Positions 45,126-54,392 of a stretch of DNA of 64,000 nt are shown here, piece by piece. Below the pieces are notes generated by a model that saw nothing but the letters and a program-made list of their open reading frames with translations, was not told the DNA's origin and did no database searches. This stretch comes from Symbiodinium natans (lineage: Eukaryota > Sar > Dinophyceae > Suessiales > Symbiodiniaceae), in NCBI GenBank assembly GCA_905221605.1, contig CAJNDS010002116.1, forward strand, positions 425,241-489,240, given 5' to 3'. Each line of letters opens with the position of its first letter. Position 1 is the first letter of the stretch. The position numbers and the translations under genes are program-made.

Positions 45126-46717
45126 GTGGTAACCAGCGACTCAAAAGCCAGCCCGCATCCAGGAGCTGAGCATCCATAGTGGCCGTCAGCGTTGGGGCGA
45201 GGCTCCTCTGGGGCCGGGGCGGACTGGGCGGTCCCGCCTCCTGAAGGCCTGGCGGAACTGCTCGACCCCGCAACCCCGGGGGCGTCCTGACCATCGTCAG
45301 ACACCTCTTCCCCGTCGGCGCCTTCCCCGGCCGCCCGACTCTCTCCCTCTCGGCGCAGTGTCTTAAGGGATTCCTCCCGCTTGGTGATCTTTTCTAGCTT
45401 CACCGCCACCTCCAGTATCTTCGACTGGAGCTTCTGCGCTCTCAGAAGAGCTTCGGACCGCGCGAGGTACTCCTTCGCGCTGCTGACCACCGTTTGGCCG
45501 AGCTCGAGGAACCCTTCCTCTGTGCCCTCGGCCTGGGCCCCATCAGCGGGCTCCTCGTCCTCCTTCACCTTGACCGCGGCTGGAGGCGCCCGCGTGTCGG
45601 GAAGATCCGAGCTGGAACTATCTTCCTCGACACCTTCAGCTTCTTGGGCTGCCTCTTCCTCGAGCGAGTCTTCGGCCTCGAGGACATTGGGGCCAGGGAC
45701 GTTGCGCCTAGGGTACACCTTGGGCTTCGCTGGAACGATCGAAGTCTTAGGAGCCCCTGAGGGTCGCCCTTTGGCCTTAGGCGCGGCCTTAGGAGGGGTA
45801 ACAGGTTGGGCGGCCCCCGCGGCCATGACACGGCCCGCAGGGGCCAGCACAACCGTCGAGGAGCTCGCCGCGCCACTGCTGGCCGCAGCAGCTTGGGACG
45901 CCTGGACCGTGCCCAGTCTCGGTCCTCGCCCCAACGGCGGGTGTGGGCCCGCACTGGTGTCGCCTAAACTCCTTAGGTCGACATGCTGGATCAACCGATC
46001 CACTTCTAACTCAGCAATCAAGACTGAGTAAACAGGCGAGCCCTTGGGGAGTGCCCAGATGCGGGAGATGCCGGTGGCTCTAATCTGGCCAGTGAGAGCC
46101 ACCCCATCCGCTCCCGAATAGATGGGCACTCCGGCGTCCCGCAGGACCGCCAGCTGGACTTCGACTATGCAAGTCGATCCGCGGCGGAACCCGCGTCTCC
46201 CGTCCTCCCACTGCGTGGGGCAGTGGCCTAGGACGTAGTGCACCCCGAGGCGGCCTCCCGGCCCGCCGCCGGGGATCAAGCCGTTCTGAATCAGGCTTGG
46301 CACGACATGCAGGTCCGTGCCGTGCCACATGGCCGGGCCATACCGGTCTATAAGCTCGTTGATGGCGGTCTCACTCAGACCCTCCATCATGAACCCCATA
46401 GGATGGCCGCAATCGGCCGAGTGGCCTTGGAAGGCACGCAGGAAGCCAGCGTGCGAGGTATCCAACCTCGGCTTCCGCTGGTTGGCGTCGTGCGCGACCG
46501 CCTGGTTGTACTGGTTGATGGTGATGCCAAGTTGCTCGATCAACTCATCAACCGGGTAGAGGCCGCCCGAAGCGAACCGGCCTCTGCAACCAGCGTCGCC
46601 GTGCCGCATGCATCGGACTAGCCTGCGCTGCACGTCGTCAATCGTGGGCGGGCCCCTCCGGCCCTTAGGGCCTAGGCTCTTGCTCTTGCCCCTGCCCTTC
46701 GACCCTCCTCCACCCAT
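44972..46717 (-). CDS. Tpt1/KptA-like RNA 2'-phosphotransferase domain protein (Gag position)
   Basis: ATG at 46717 gives MGGGGSKGRGKSKS, a glycine-2/serine-6 pattern that fits N-myristoylation next to a basic patch. Residues 28-221 follow Tpt1/KptA: RCMRHG (LRH motif, 35-40), AVAHDANQRKPRL, RAFQGHS (94-100), MWHGT (130-134), RRGFRRG (174-180) and a DGVALTG end. Tpt1 enzymes remove a 2'-phosphate from RNA using NAD+. Key Arg/His residues appear present. A proline/serine and acidic linker, an AGRVMAAG motif and half a C2H2 finger follow. The frame is open upstream through older RT sequence, but that part is unrelated. The product probably continued into 44211-45125, so the gene is shifted. Confidence 0.65.
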   Translation of the reverse strand: MGGGGSKGRGKSKSLGPKGRRGPPTIDDVQRRLVRCMRHGDAGCRGRFASGGLYPVDELIEQLGITINQYNQAVAHDANQRKPRLDTSHAGFLRAFQGHSADCGHPMGFMMEGLSETAINELIDRYGPAMWHGTDLHVVPSLIQNGLIPGGGPGGRLGVHYVLGHCPTQWEDGRRGFRRGSTCIVEVQLAVLRDAGVPIYSGADGVALTGQIRATGISRIWALPKGSPVYSVLIAELEVDRLIQHVDLRSLGDTSAGPHPPLGRGPRLGTVQASQAAAASSGAASSSTVVLAPAGRVMAAGAAQPVTPPKAAPKAKGRPSGAPKTSIVPAKPKVYPRRNVPGPNVLEAEDSLEEEAAQEAEGVEEDSSSSDLPDTRAPPAAVKVKEDEEPADGAQAEGTEEGFLELGQTVVSSAKEYLARSEALLRAQKLQSKILEVAVKLEKITKREESLKTLRREGESRAAGEGADGEEVSDDGQDAPGVAGSSSSARPSGGGTAQSAPAPEEPRPNADGHYGCSAPGCGLAFESLVTTCIRRPAMAPLFRPTWGSAPPHLLTLFVKTGGDGCSAEERTVSMGRCPCSE

Positions 46718-47290
46718 CGCGGCACTGAGGCCCGCGACTTTGCTGGACCTCCGATGGGCGAGGAAAACCTGACGCGCCCTTGAGCGGCCAGGACACGGCC
46801 CGCTGCAAGGGGCCGGTGTGCAGTAGTGGTAGGTAGCCGCTCCCGCGCGGCCAGGGCACGGCCCGCAGCGGGGCCTTGTGGTTGACCACGAAGGTCCGGG
46901 CGACCGATTGGTCGCTCCCGCGCGGTCTGGTCGCGACCCGCAGCGGGGCGCAGTGCACAGGCACGAACGCGGGGAGGGACTACCTACCCTAGGTTCTACA
47001 ACACACTTGAACCGCTGCGGCGGGGGTTTGGGGAGTTTCCTTAAGGTCTGGGCTCTAAGGCTTCTACGGCTTCTGCTTCGACCTTGGACCGAACCTCTAG
47101 GCCTGCTTGCAAAACACTGGCTGCGAGACAGACGAACGAAGCTGCACGCGACGAACGACGAAAAATCCTTCTGCCCGCAGACCGGCGACCTGGGAAACGG
47201 CCCGCCCCAAAAACACCCGCCCTGAACACAGAAACACCCGAACAGCCCCAACATCCTGAGCATCAGAACGCGCGTGGGGTGATTCTGGTC
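46718..47290 (-). other. Leader of the Tpt1-domain gene with repeated GC-rich motif
   Basis: The region lies between the truncated RT (ends near 47290) and the Tpt1 start. It carries three copies of a dispersed GC-rich motif (GCGGCCAGGACACGGCCCGC-like) at 46782-46807, 46844-46870 and 46919-46944. Read on the minus strand it looks untranslated, although one frame stays open throughout. Confidence 0.5.
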
Positions 47291-48001
47291 TGAGCGCGCC
47301 GCGTCATGGTTCGCGCGCTTGGTGTTGTGCGCACCGCGAACGCCTAAGGCTTCAAGAGCAGACGACGCGCTCTGCGGAGCCGCGACTGCCCCCTTGGCGC
47401 ACGCTTCGCGCACCGCCCCCTCGGCTTGGGCATCAGTGAAAAACTGCCCATCAATGACCCTACCCGTCCTAACAGTAAGATCATCCACGTAGGCTATCCA
47501 CTCCTTAGTATACTTAAGGCGCCTACCTCTGCCGGGGGCATAGGCCCTATCAACCACAAAGTTGAAATCATCTGGGCCGTTAATCGGGCCAAAGGTGAGG
47601 CCGACAGGGAGATATTTCCCTGATCTTGCCACAATGGCCAACACCTCGCGAGCACGCTTGGTGTTCCTAATCTGATTAAACCCACTAACCGCATCCACGA
47701 AGGTATACCAAACCGAACCTACTGCGGCAGCGAGCACATCGCTGCCCCGCCGACAATAGTACGTGGAGCGCTTAATTCGGGCATTCACACGGCGGTAGTC
47801 AACCACCAAGCGTCGCTTCCTATGCCGCTTGTAGCTGGGCATTTCCTTGGTCGGAAACGGCGCAGATCCCCAAGCCGAGCTGCCGCGGATCAACTGACCC
47901 CGCTTGCATTCTTCTTCAAGCTTGTCGTCGACCCATTGCGCGGACTCGCCCCTCAGACTGTGAGGTTGGGACGAGCTCCCTGACGGCTGCGATGTCAGCA
48001 T
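47290..48001 (-). pseudogene. Gypsy-like RT, fingers and palm only
   Basis: Recognisable from about 47960 (SAQWVDDKLEEECKRGQL). It has RRLVVDYRRVNARIKR (motif 1), YTFVDAVSGFNQI (motif A), VGLTFGPINGPDDFNFVVDR and IAYVDDLTVRTG (catalytic box, about 47480-47505). The alignment ends near FFTDAQAEGAVREACAK (about 47400) with no thumb or RNase H after it. The beginning is joined by a frame change near 47950 to the frame 47916-49328, whose reading IAAVRELVPTSQ leads into it. The missing thumb is found at 62762 and below, which begins with ARHPKACPHLLDHLVSLEGF, a natural continuation. Confidence 0.8.
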
Positions 48002-49348
48002 CGGTCAGCCCTGGTCTGGTTGGTCCAGGCTCGATCTTCAAACCTGACCATACGAGGTCTCTATAGGCCTCGGTGCGCCTAGGATCCTCCGCGACCTTCT
48101 CGCCTGCAAGAGCATAGACCTCAAGGTCAGCCCGGACGGAATCCCAGTCCTTGGCGTCCGCTTTGGTTCGCCAAAACGCTTCCTTCTCAGCGGCATACTT
48201 ATCCACCTCCTTATCCAGCTCCGCACGCTCTGCTGGCGTGAGGTCCTCGCCCGAGCGCACGTCCGGGAGGGGAACGACTGGAGAGGGCTGTGGCGCAGCC
48301 GCGACGCTATCTGCACCCGCAGTGGCTGGAAAGCTTTCAACCGCAGCGGTGCACAGCTCTTCTGCGCCCCTCAGACCAAGGTCCTGGAGCGAAGCGCAGA
48401 AAGCCGCCCCTATGAGGTTGTAGTCGGCTTGCACGCGCTCAACGTGCTTGTGCTGCACTGCGCCTAACGCATCCCGGCTGCTACACCTCAAACCTACCGA
48501 TTCTAAGCTGAAATCGGCGAGCCACAGGGCCCCGCTCTCAACGAGGTTGCCGCGGCCACTGGCCCGCGCGAACTGGCACATGTCAGCCCGCACGAAAGCC
48601 CAAGGCCAGCGTGGCTCTGCGAGCCGCCAGGGTTCCCACTCGCCTTTTTGTGCCTGCAAATGCAGCGCGACGTGGGCGCCCGCGCGCGTGCGTTCCTGCG
48701 CACACCGGACGACTAGCTGGAGGAAAGCCCGGGGCACATTCTTGCCCTCAAGCCCAATCACGAGCACCTTCGGCTCTGTGCGCAGAACAGCGCCGCTAAT
48801 GGCCTCTAAGTGCTCTTCTGCGGCCAGGTTCCAGGTGATCCCGTAGGCCTGCTTGCCTTGCACAAAAGCGGGAACAACCCTGTACCCGTGCCTCCTAGCC
48901 GCGTCGGAGACGACCGCGTCACCCCAAGCAACCTCTAAGACATCGGCAACCCCTCCAAGGAAATACTGCCGGAACCAACTCTCGACAGCACCCGACTCTG
49001 GGGAAGCCCTAGGCTGCAACACGCGAGGTTCCGCGACCAAGAGGTCCGCGAGGGCCTCTCGGATCGAGAGCACACCCGTGCCAGTGCGAGACGCTCTCTC
49101 GAGCGCCCTGTCCTGTAACGAGTACGCTCCCTTGTCCAACTTTCTGGCCGAGGCTGCAGCAAGCACGCCGGCGCGGTTCAGGTCGATCTTGGAAATGATC
49201 TCCCTGACGGAAACCGCTTCGTGGGCCGGACGAGTCCCCTCTGAAAGCGTGAGCGCACCGTCCTCGGCGATGTATGCGAGCCGCCATTTGACGCGAACCC
49301 CGCTGGCGTCGGGGAGATAGCGGTGCACGCCGACCTGCGCACGGGCAG
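47916..49348 (-). CDS. Gypsy polyprotein segment: integrase tail and Rossmann-like (methyltransferase-like) domain
   Basis: The first 70 residues (HRYLPDASGVRVKWRLAYIA) continue the post-integrase region GGGPKVCRLGRVTQVD at 58515. The two were contiguous and in frame before the DIRS-like insertion. Near residues 130-200, GGVADVLEVAWGDAVVSDAA followed by PKVLVIGLEGKNVP resembles the motif I and motif IV strands of SAM-dependent methyltransferase folds. The catalytic Pro-Pro/Cys signature is absent, so it may be degenerate. A charged helix (ERAELDKEVDKYAAEKEAFW) leads to the RT. The frame is open from the insertion boundary to 47916, where the frame changes. Confidence 0.55.
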
Positions 49349-49516
49349 CGTTCTATAAACTAGTTGTGCTTGCTAGCGGTATAGCCGGAGGCTTCAAAAG
49401 GCAGCGAGCTTCGCTCCACGCTTTGTTTTCTCTGGAGTGCCGGAAATCCTCACCAACATCCACTCGAGGAAACAGCTAACGATGCACAAAGAAGGTTGAT
49501 GGGTGGGACCATATTA
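49349..49516. repeat. Split direct repeat A, copy 1 (outer end)
   Basis: Begins CGTTCTATAAAC and ends GGGACCATATTA. Identical to 49984-50151 at an offset of 635. Confidence 0.93.
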
Positions 49517-49883
49517 TCCCACCCATGACAGACCGAAGCTGAACTTGACCAACACAACCAAAAAAAACGGTAAATGATTTTTTGGCGCACACCACATCTC
49601 TCCGGTCATCAGCAACATGATGCAAAGTAGAAAGTGGCCTGTACGGAGTAGACATGACCAGCCAGCTTTTTTGGCCGCCCATACGACAACATGACTGTGC
49701 AAATGTGAACCGAGAAGTCCATATGGACCTGCTGCAAAAGAACTGCCCTACAAGTGAGACTGCCTGGTGATACTGCTTTTTTGCTACGGCCCGCCCCGAG
49801 AGCCCACTTTCTTGTAACGAGGTCTTGAATGTTCTTCTGGCCAGTGCCGGTGAGACGAGGGCCCCAAAGCCTGGGGTGGGTGG
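49517..49883. other. Spacer between repeat A1 and repeat B1
   Basis: 367 bp with no recognised gene. It contains a second TGGGTGGGA..ATTATCCCACCCA inverted repeat at its left edge (about 49499-49527). It is not duplicated at the other end. Confidence 0.5.
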
Positions 49884-49984
49884 GTGTGGAAAAAATTTGA
49901 CTTTCTCGCTAGCAAGCACCACTCTAGAGCCAAAATGACGCACGAACATAGTTTATAAAACATACATGAACAAGTACATGATAC
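49884..49984. repeat. Split direct repeat B, copy 1 (internal)
   Basis: 101 bp, begins GTGTGGAAAAAATTTG and ends AAGTACATGATAC. Identical to 58414-58514 and abuts repeat A2 directly. Confidence 0.93.
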
Positions 49985-50151
49985 GTTCTATAAACTAGTT
50001 GTGCTTGCTAGCGGTATAGCCGGAGGCTTCAAAAGGCAGCGAGCTTCGCTCCACGCTTTGTTTTCTCTGGAGTGCCGGAAATCCTCACCAACATCCACTC
50101 GAGGAAACAGCTAACGATGCACAAAGAAGGTTGATGGGTGGGACCATATTA
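49984..50151. repeat. Split direct repeat A, copy 2 (internal)
   Basis: Identical to 49349-49516. With B1 it reconstitutes the junction of the element's two ends. Confidence 0.93.
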
Positions 50152-50198
50152 CCCCAAACCAAACTACCCAGCAACCTCGCCCCAGAAAAACCCCAAAC

Positions 50199-53100
50199 CT
50201 ATGTGAGGTTGTTCGGCACTCCCCTGCTCCGCACAGACCATGGAAGGTGAGCCCCTTCGGGGAAGACAGAAATTTGTGGACGAGGCAACCAAAGTGCCTC
50301 GAGTGACAGCCGCACTCTGTCCTTTTCAAGGCAATCAGGGGGAATCTCATATTCAGCAGGACGAGATAAGGCATCCGCCTTCACGTTGCGTTCCCCAGAG
50401 ATGTGTGTCACATCCAGCGTTGTTCTATGTACAGCTGCTAGCAAAGAGATCCTTTCTAGGAAAAAACAGAGAGGCCGAGCGGTGGAGAAGGAAGCGTTCA
50501 CACCTGCTTCTGCACCTGTGTTATCTGATGCGGAACGTAGTTGCAAGGGGATTCTGGCGCAAGGTAAAAGAGAAGATGTTGCCAAGATCAGCGCTCCTTG
50601 GGCGAGCGCTTCATAGCAAGCAATATCAAGCTGCATGTCTGCTTGCACAGGAATCTCAAGGGCCCTGAAGGCACTGTAGGGAAAACTTTCGCGAAACCAA
50701 CGCTGGCCTATCGTGGGGTGAGAAACGTACCCACCAATGCAACACATCGAGCCATGCGCACTTGCATCTGCTCGTGCCTCAAAGGATGCATTGCCTAAGG
50801 GGCGCATGCTGCAAAATGGGCACATATGCAAAAGCCAGTGTTCAAACAAACCCAAAATGCGCACTGACTCGGGGCTCAACTTGCGCTTTGAGCTTGATTG
50901 ACTTGACACGCGCATCCAAACCCGCCTGTCTGTAATGCGCACTCGATCCAAGTCAGACAAAGTTGACAAATCCTGATGGCGAACTGACAAGAGTGTGCTG
51001 TGGAGCGGAATTGCTGTACCTGGAGGGACTGATTTGAACTGCAGGGAGTCCGTCAAGTGATAACGAAGCTGTGGCCAAACATCTGGGGCCACCGAGTAGT
51101 TGGTAGCAGCTGGGCTAAAAAGGTCATGATAGAAGGTGTACAAAAGCGACTTCATTGTCGGGAAAAGGTGCGCAGCCCAAAGAGCGAGCCCGACAAACCT
51201 CTCCAAATCCTTGCGTGAAATTTTTGGATTACGCTGAAGATCTTGAACCATCCCCAAAAGTTTTAACCGTTTCTCCTCTGCAAGCGAAACTACCCCGGAG
51301 GTGTAACAAAAACACCACCCTATCCAATGAACTCGAGAGCTGACTTGAAGTTTCTTCCAACTCAAAGGTACCCCCAGAACCTGGAGGAAAAGGCAGATCA
51401 TTGCCCCTGTTGCTGGCAGGACGCCTTCCGCCTGAGAAAACAAGTAGTCGTCCACAAACAAGTGGCCTGCATGGCTGAACCAAATCAAGATATGTAACAA
51501 CCGAAGGAGGCAGGAGCCTAAGCGCCCCCACCAATGCTGTGCAAAGACCGCCCCGAATGGGGCCACGCGATAGAAGTACAGGGAATCTGCAAAAGCGAAA
51601 CCTAGGAGACCTTGCTCTGACTCCTTGACAACACAGCGTTTGTGAGCACTTTTGACATCAAGAGATATGGCAGCTTGCCGCGAGCGAGTGCCCCGAAGGG
51701 GAAAACAGTGCATCACGTCCCTCACTGATGGCATGTGCTGGACTTCCGGAACACTGCAACTTGCATTCGTGCCACAAACTGAGTTATCTAAGACCAACCT
51801 TTCCGATCGATTTGGCGCACGGACCACTGATAACTTCCCTATCGCCAGTGCACCCGGCCATTTAGCTTTAGCAGCTTCAATATCGCCATCAAACTTGAAG
51901 CAAAACCCCTGATCAATTTCCTCCTGCAGCAAAGCCTGAGTCACTGACGGATCGACTGAGGCCGAGCGCCAATTCTGCATGTGGATGGAAAGAGATACAT
52001 CCTCCAGGTTCTCCTTCTGATTCGGCCAAAAACAATTTGACACCGGGATATCGTTGTTATACCCTGTAGGGACGCCTTGCAAAAGGGATTTGCAAAGACT
52101 CACATCCGGATCACCACAAAAACAGGCAAGTGCCTCAAGCGCATGCAGATGCAAAGGTTGATGCTCACGGACCTCCCATGTATTTGCATCCGTCGCCACA
52201 CCTAGGCAGGAGAAGAACTCTTTGCGCGCATCTTGCACCTCCAGTTCGGAGAAAAGGGGCTCAGGATTAGGCCAAGTGGCTTTAGCAAGCAGGCGTTTGG
52301 GGCCTTGCATGTCACAAACTTTCCCCAAAAGGTATGTCCTAAGATTTTTTAGCTTATCCTGACTTAATGGAGTGCTCCAATCCCCACAAGAGTGGCGACC
52401 TGCCCCATCGTGGATCACCCACGGTCCAACGTCCAGGGCCTTGACAGGTACCAAAGCCGATGCTGTGGCAAGGGTGTGTTCGATCTGTTCGATCTGTGCA
52501 CCTGCAAGAAGCGGCCTGATGTGCAACGCGAATTCGGCAGCCAGGCATTCAGGGTATTTAGCAGTCTTACGGCTTCTGAACGAACCATCACTCTCACGTC
52601 CCTGCACGGACTCGTGAGCATTGCGTCCGTGTTGACACGTCTGCCCCATCACCGAGAGGGCTTGAAAGCTCGATGCAAACAGCCAGGTTTTTGCCCAGTT
52701 CTCCCCAAATGCACAGGCTGGGAGAACAATGAGAGCTGTGGACCCACAATGCAACCAGCCTTGAACGCAGGCTTCATCCCAGGACATGGCACCTGATGGT
52801 TGCTCCAAATGGCCATGGCCCCCGGCCCCATGAACTACTTGAAGACATTTGCATGCCCTGAAAAGCATCTCGTGACTTGTTTGTATACGAGCCTGAGCTG
52901 ATGGGTGCAAATTTTCCAGGCCCCCTAGCTGGGTTGGGGTGCGGATGGCAAAAGGCGGACCTCCAAAGAGCTTCAGTCGGGAGTATTCTGAGCAGCAGGG
53001 AGATGCCGCACAATACCCCACAACCCCTGAGCCACAGATGAACAACAGTTGCTCGAAAAAGGTATTATCGAGAATGTCCATGCTGCTATCCAACAGGATA

Positions 53101-54371
53101 TCAACTGCCAGCGTTGGGAACCCTAACTCCTGCACTGCTGATGACAGAGGCTTCTCCGCACCCGAACAAATGTCCAGGAAGATCCTTGAAGACTGCTGCA
53201 GCGCTGAGTGATTCAGGACGGGCGAAGATGGTGGTGGCCGAGGCGTTTGGGGCTGCAGGATCAAGCTGTGGTTAACAAACCCCTTTGGAGAAGGTTTTCC
53301 CCAATTGACCCCCGAAGAAGGAAGTGGCTCCTGGGTGGGGGGGCAATTTACAGGTTTAGGGGTCGGTGTCGGGGGGATGTTCCGTGGCTGGGGCCAAGGG
53401 AATCCGAGATCTCGAAGTGTATCGCCTGACACACCTGGGAGGGTAAAGGCCGTCAGCACCCAGCGATCACCAAGCCATGGTTGGGTGCAATGCCACAGGT
53501 GCACTGGGAACTTAAATGGCTCATGATGCGTTCTGACGATCTTCCCCATGAGAGTCACCCCAAGCTTGGGAATGAACTGAGGCACGGTACCTGCTTGATC
53601 CTCTATCCAAAGACCTCCATCCGAGTACGAACCTATACCCACTGTCAAGTTTGACGACCCCGGCAAATTTGCTGTGTCCTTGTGCGGGGACGTCAGGATA
53701 TTCCTGCTGACACACAAGGCATTCCAGGTCTCACCTGGGAACAGTTGGCACAGGAAACCATTAAGGTTTGCACACAATTTTGGCAGTGCATCTGTAACTG
53801 AAGAGCGGGCAGAAGGATTCCCTATGCGCACCCCAAAGTTCCAGTAGCCCGATTCCCCCGGAGCCGCTGAAGTAACGCTCCTGGCGGGAAGAACGCGTGG
53901 AGGCCAAGAGGCCGACAGTAACGCCTGAAGACAGGACTGGAAGTCGTGTATGCATGAAGAACTTTCTTCTGCCACGTGTGTAACACCCACCTGCCCGGGT
54001 GTTACTGCATCACTGGAAGGACCAGGTGTGTTGCTTACGACTTGACCCAACACGGGTTGTGAAGGAATGTTGCCCCGAGGACATTGCATTGCTGGCAACG
54101 ACACAGGCCCAGCATTTCGCTCCAACAAGGAGGCCGATTTGGGAGTGACATGTACGGGCTCGGATGGCCGAGCTGCAGGCTGGACATCATATCCAGCAAC
54201 ACGGCTTGCACCTGCCTGGTGCTTCGCTGCATGAGGCTGTGATGGTGATACTGACATACAAGACGATGAAGGGTTTGAATGAACCGGCTCAGCATGAGCG
54301 TGCAAAGAAAGCGGGGCAGCTGGGGGTGATACTTCTGTAGACGGCATATCTGAATTCGGGGATTTCTGCAA
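50199..54371 (-). CDS. DIRS-like ORF: 2OG-Fe(II) dioxygenase-like, methyltransferase-like, RT and RNase H domains
   Basis: The 1390-aa protein has four parts. First (about residues 190-310), a double-stranded beta-helix signature: SPHKDTANLPG (H-x-D), YSDGGLWIED, then HLWHCTQPWLGDRWVLTAF (distal His and Arg), as in 2OG-Fe(II) oxygenases including the TET/JBP type. Second (about 390-640), FLDICSGAEKPLSSAVQELG and CAASPCCSEYSRL, a SAM-methyltransferase-like motif I and a Pro-Cys loop. Third (about 790-1100), DIRS-type RT with AISLDVKSAHK and LFVDDYLFS, then VHWIGWCFCY. Fourth (about 1200-1340), RNase H with ARADASAHGS, SDNTGAEAG and VKADALSRP. DIRS elements are known to carry a methyltransferase; the dioxygenase is unusual. 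The frame is intact. Confidence 0.85.
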   Translation of the reverse strand: MQKSPNSDMPSTEVSPPAAPLSLHAHAEPVHSNPSSSCMSVSPSQPHAAKHQAGASRVAGYDVQPAARPSEPVHVTPKSASLLERNAGPVSLPAMQCPRGNIPSQPVLGQVVSNTPGPSSDAVTPGQVGVTHVAEESSSCIHDFQSCLQALLSASWPPRVLPARSVTSAAPGESGYWNFGVRIGNPSARSSVTDALPKLCANLNGFLCQLFPGETWNALCVSRNILTSPHKDTANLPGSSNLTVGIGSYSDGGLWIEDQAGTVPQFIPKLGVTLMGKIVRTHHEPFKFPVHLWHCTQPWLGDRWVLTAFTLPGVSGDTLRDLGFPWPQPRNIPPTPTPKPVNCPPTQEPLPSSGVNWGKPSPKGFVNHSLILQPQTPRPPPSSPVLNHSALQQSSRIFLDICSGAEKPLSSAVQELGFPTLAVDILLDSSMDILDNTFFEQLLFICGSGVVGYCAASPCCSEYSRLKLFGGPPFAIRTPTQLGGLENLHPSAQARIQTSHEMLFRACKCLQVVHGAGGHGHLEQPSGAMSWDEACVQGWLHCGSTALIVLPACAFGENWAKTWLFASSFQALSVMGQTCQHGRNAHESVQGRESDGSFRSRKTAKYPECLAAEFALHIRPLLAGAQIEQIEHTLATASALVPVKALDVGPWVIHDGAGRHSCGDWSTPLSQDKLKNLRTYLLGKVCDMQGPKRLLAKATWPNPEPLFSELEVQDARKEFFSCLGVATDANTWEVREHQPLHLHALEALACFCGDPDVSLCKSLLQGVPTGYNNDIPVSNCFWPNQKENLEDVSLSIHMQNWRSASVDPSVTQALLQEEIDQGFCFKFDGDIEAAKAKWPGALAIGKLSVVRAPNRSERLVLDNSVCGTNASCSVPEVQHMPSVRDVMHCFPLRGTRSRQAAISLDVKSAHKRCVVKESEQGLLGFAFADSLYFYRVAPFGAVFAQHWWGRLGSCLLRLLHILIWFSHAGHLFVDDYLFSQAEGVLPATGAMICLFLQVLGVPLSWKKLQVSSRVHWIGWCFCYTSGVVSLAEEKRLKLLGMVQDLQRNPKISRKDLERFVGLALWAAHLFPTMKSLLYTFYHDLFSPAATNYSVAPDVWPQLRYHLTDSLQFKSVPPGTAIPLHSTLLSVRHQDLSTLSDLDRVRITDRRVWMRVSSQSSSKRKLSPESVRILGLFEHWLLHMCPFCSMRPLGNASFEARADASAHGSMCCIGGYVSHPTIGQRWFRESFPYSAFRALEIPVQADMQLDIACYEALAQGALILATSSLLPCARIPLQLRSASDNTGAEAGVNASFSTARPLCFFLERISLLAAVHRTTLDVTHISGERNVKADALSRPAEYEIPPDCLEKDRVRLSLEALWLPRPQISVFPEGAHLPWSVRSRGVPNNLT

Positions 54372-54392
54372 CGGCCCAGGGATTGGGGCGAA

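Noticed and set aside
46718-47290. Continuous reading from gypsy RT into the Tpt1 domain as one 1009-aa protein
   Set aside because: The intervening sequence is low-complexity leader with repeated GC motifs, and the Tpt1 domain has its own well-placed ATG. The fusion is an accidental open frame.
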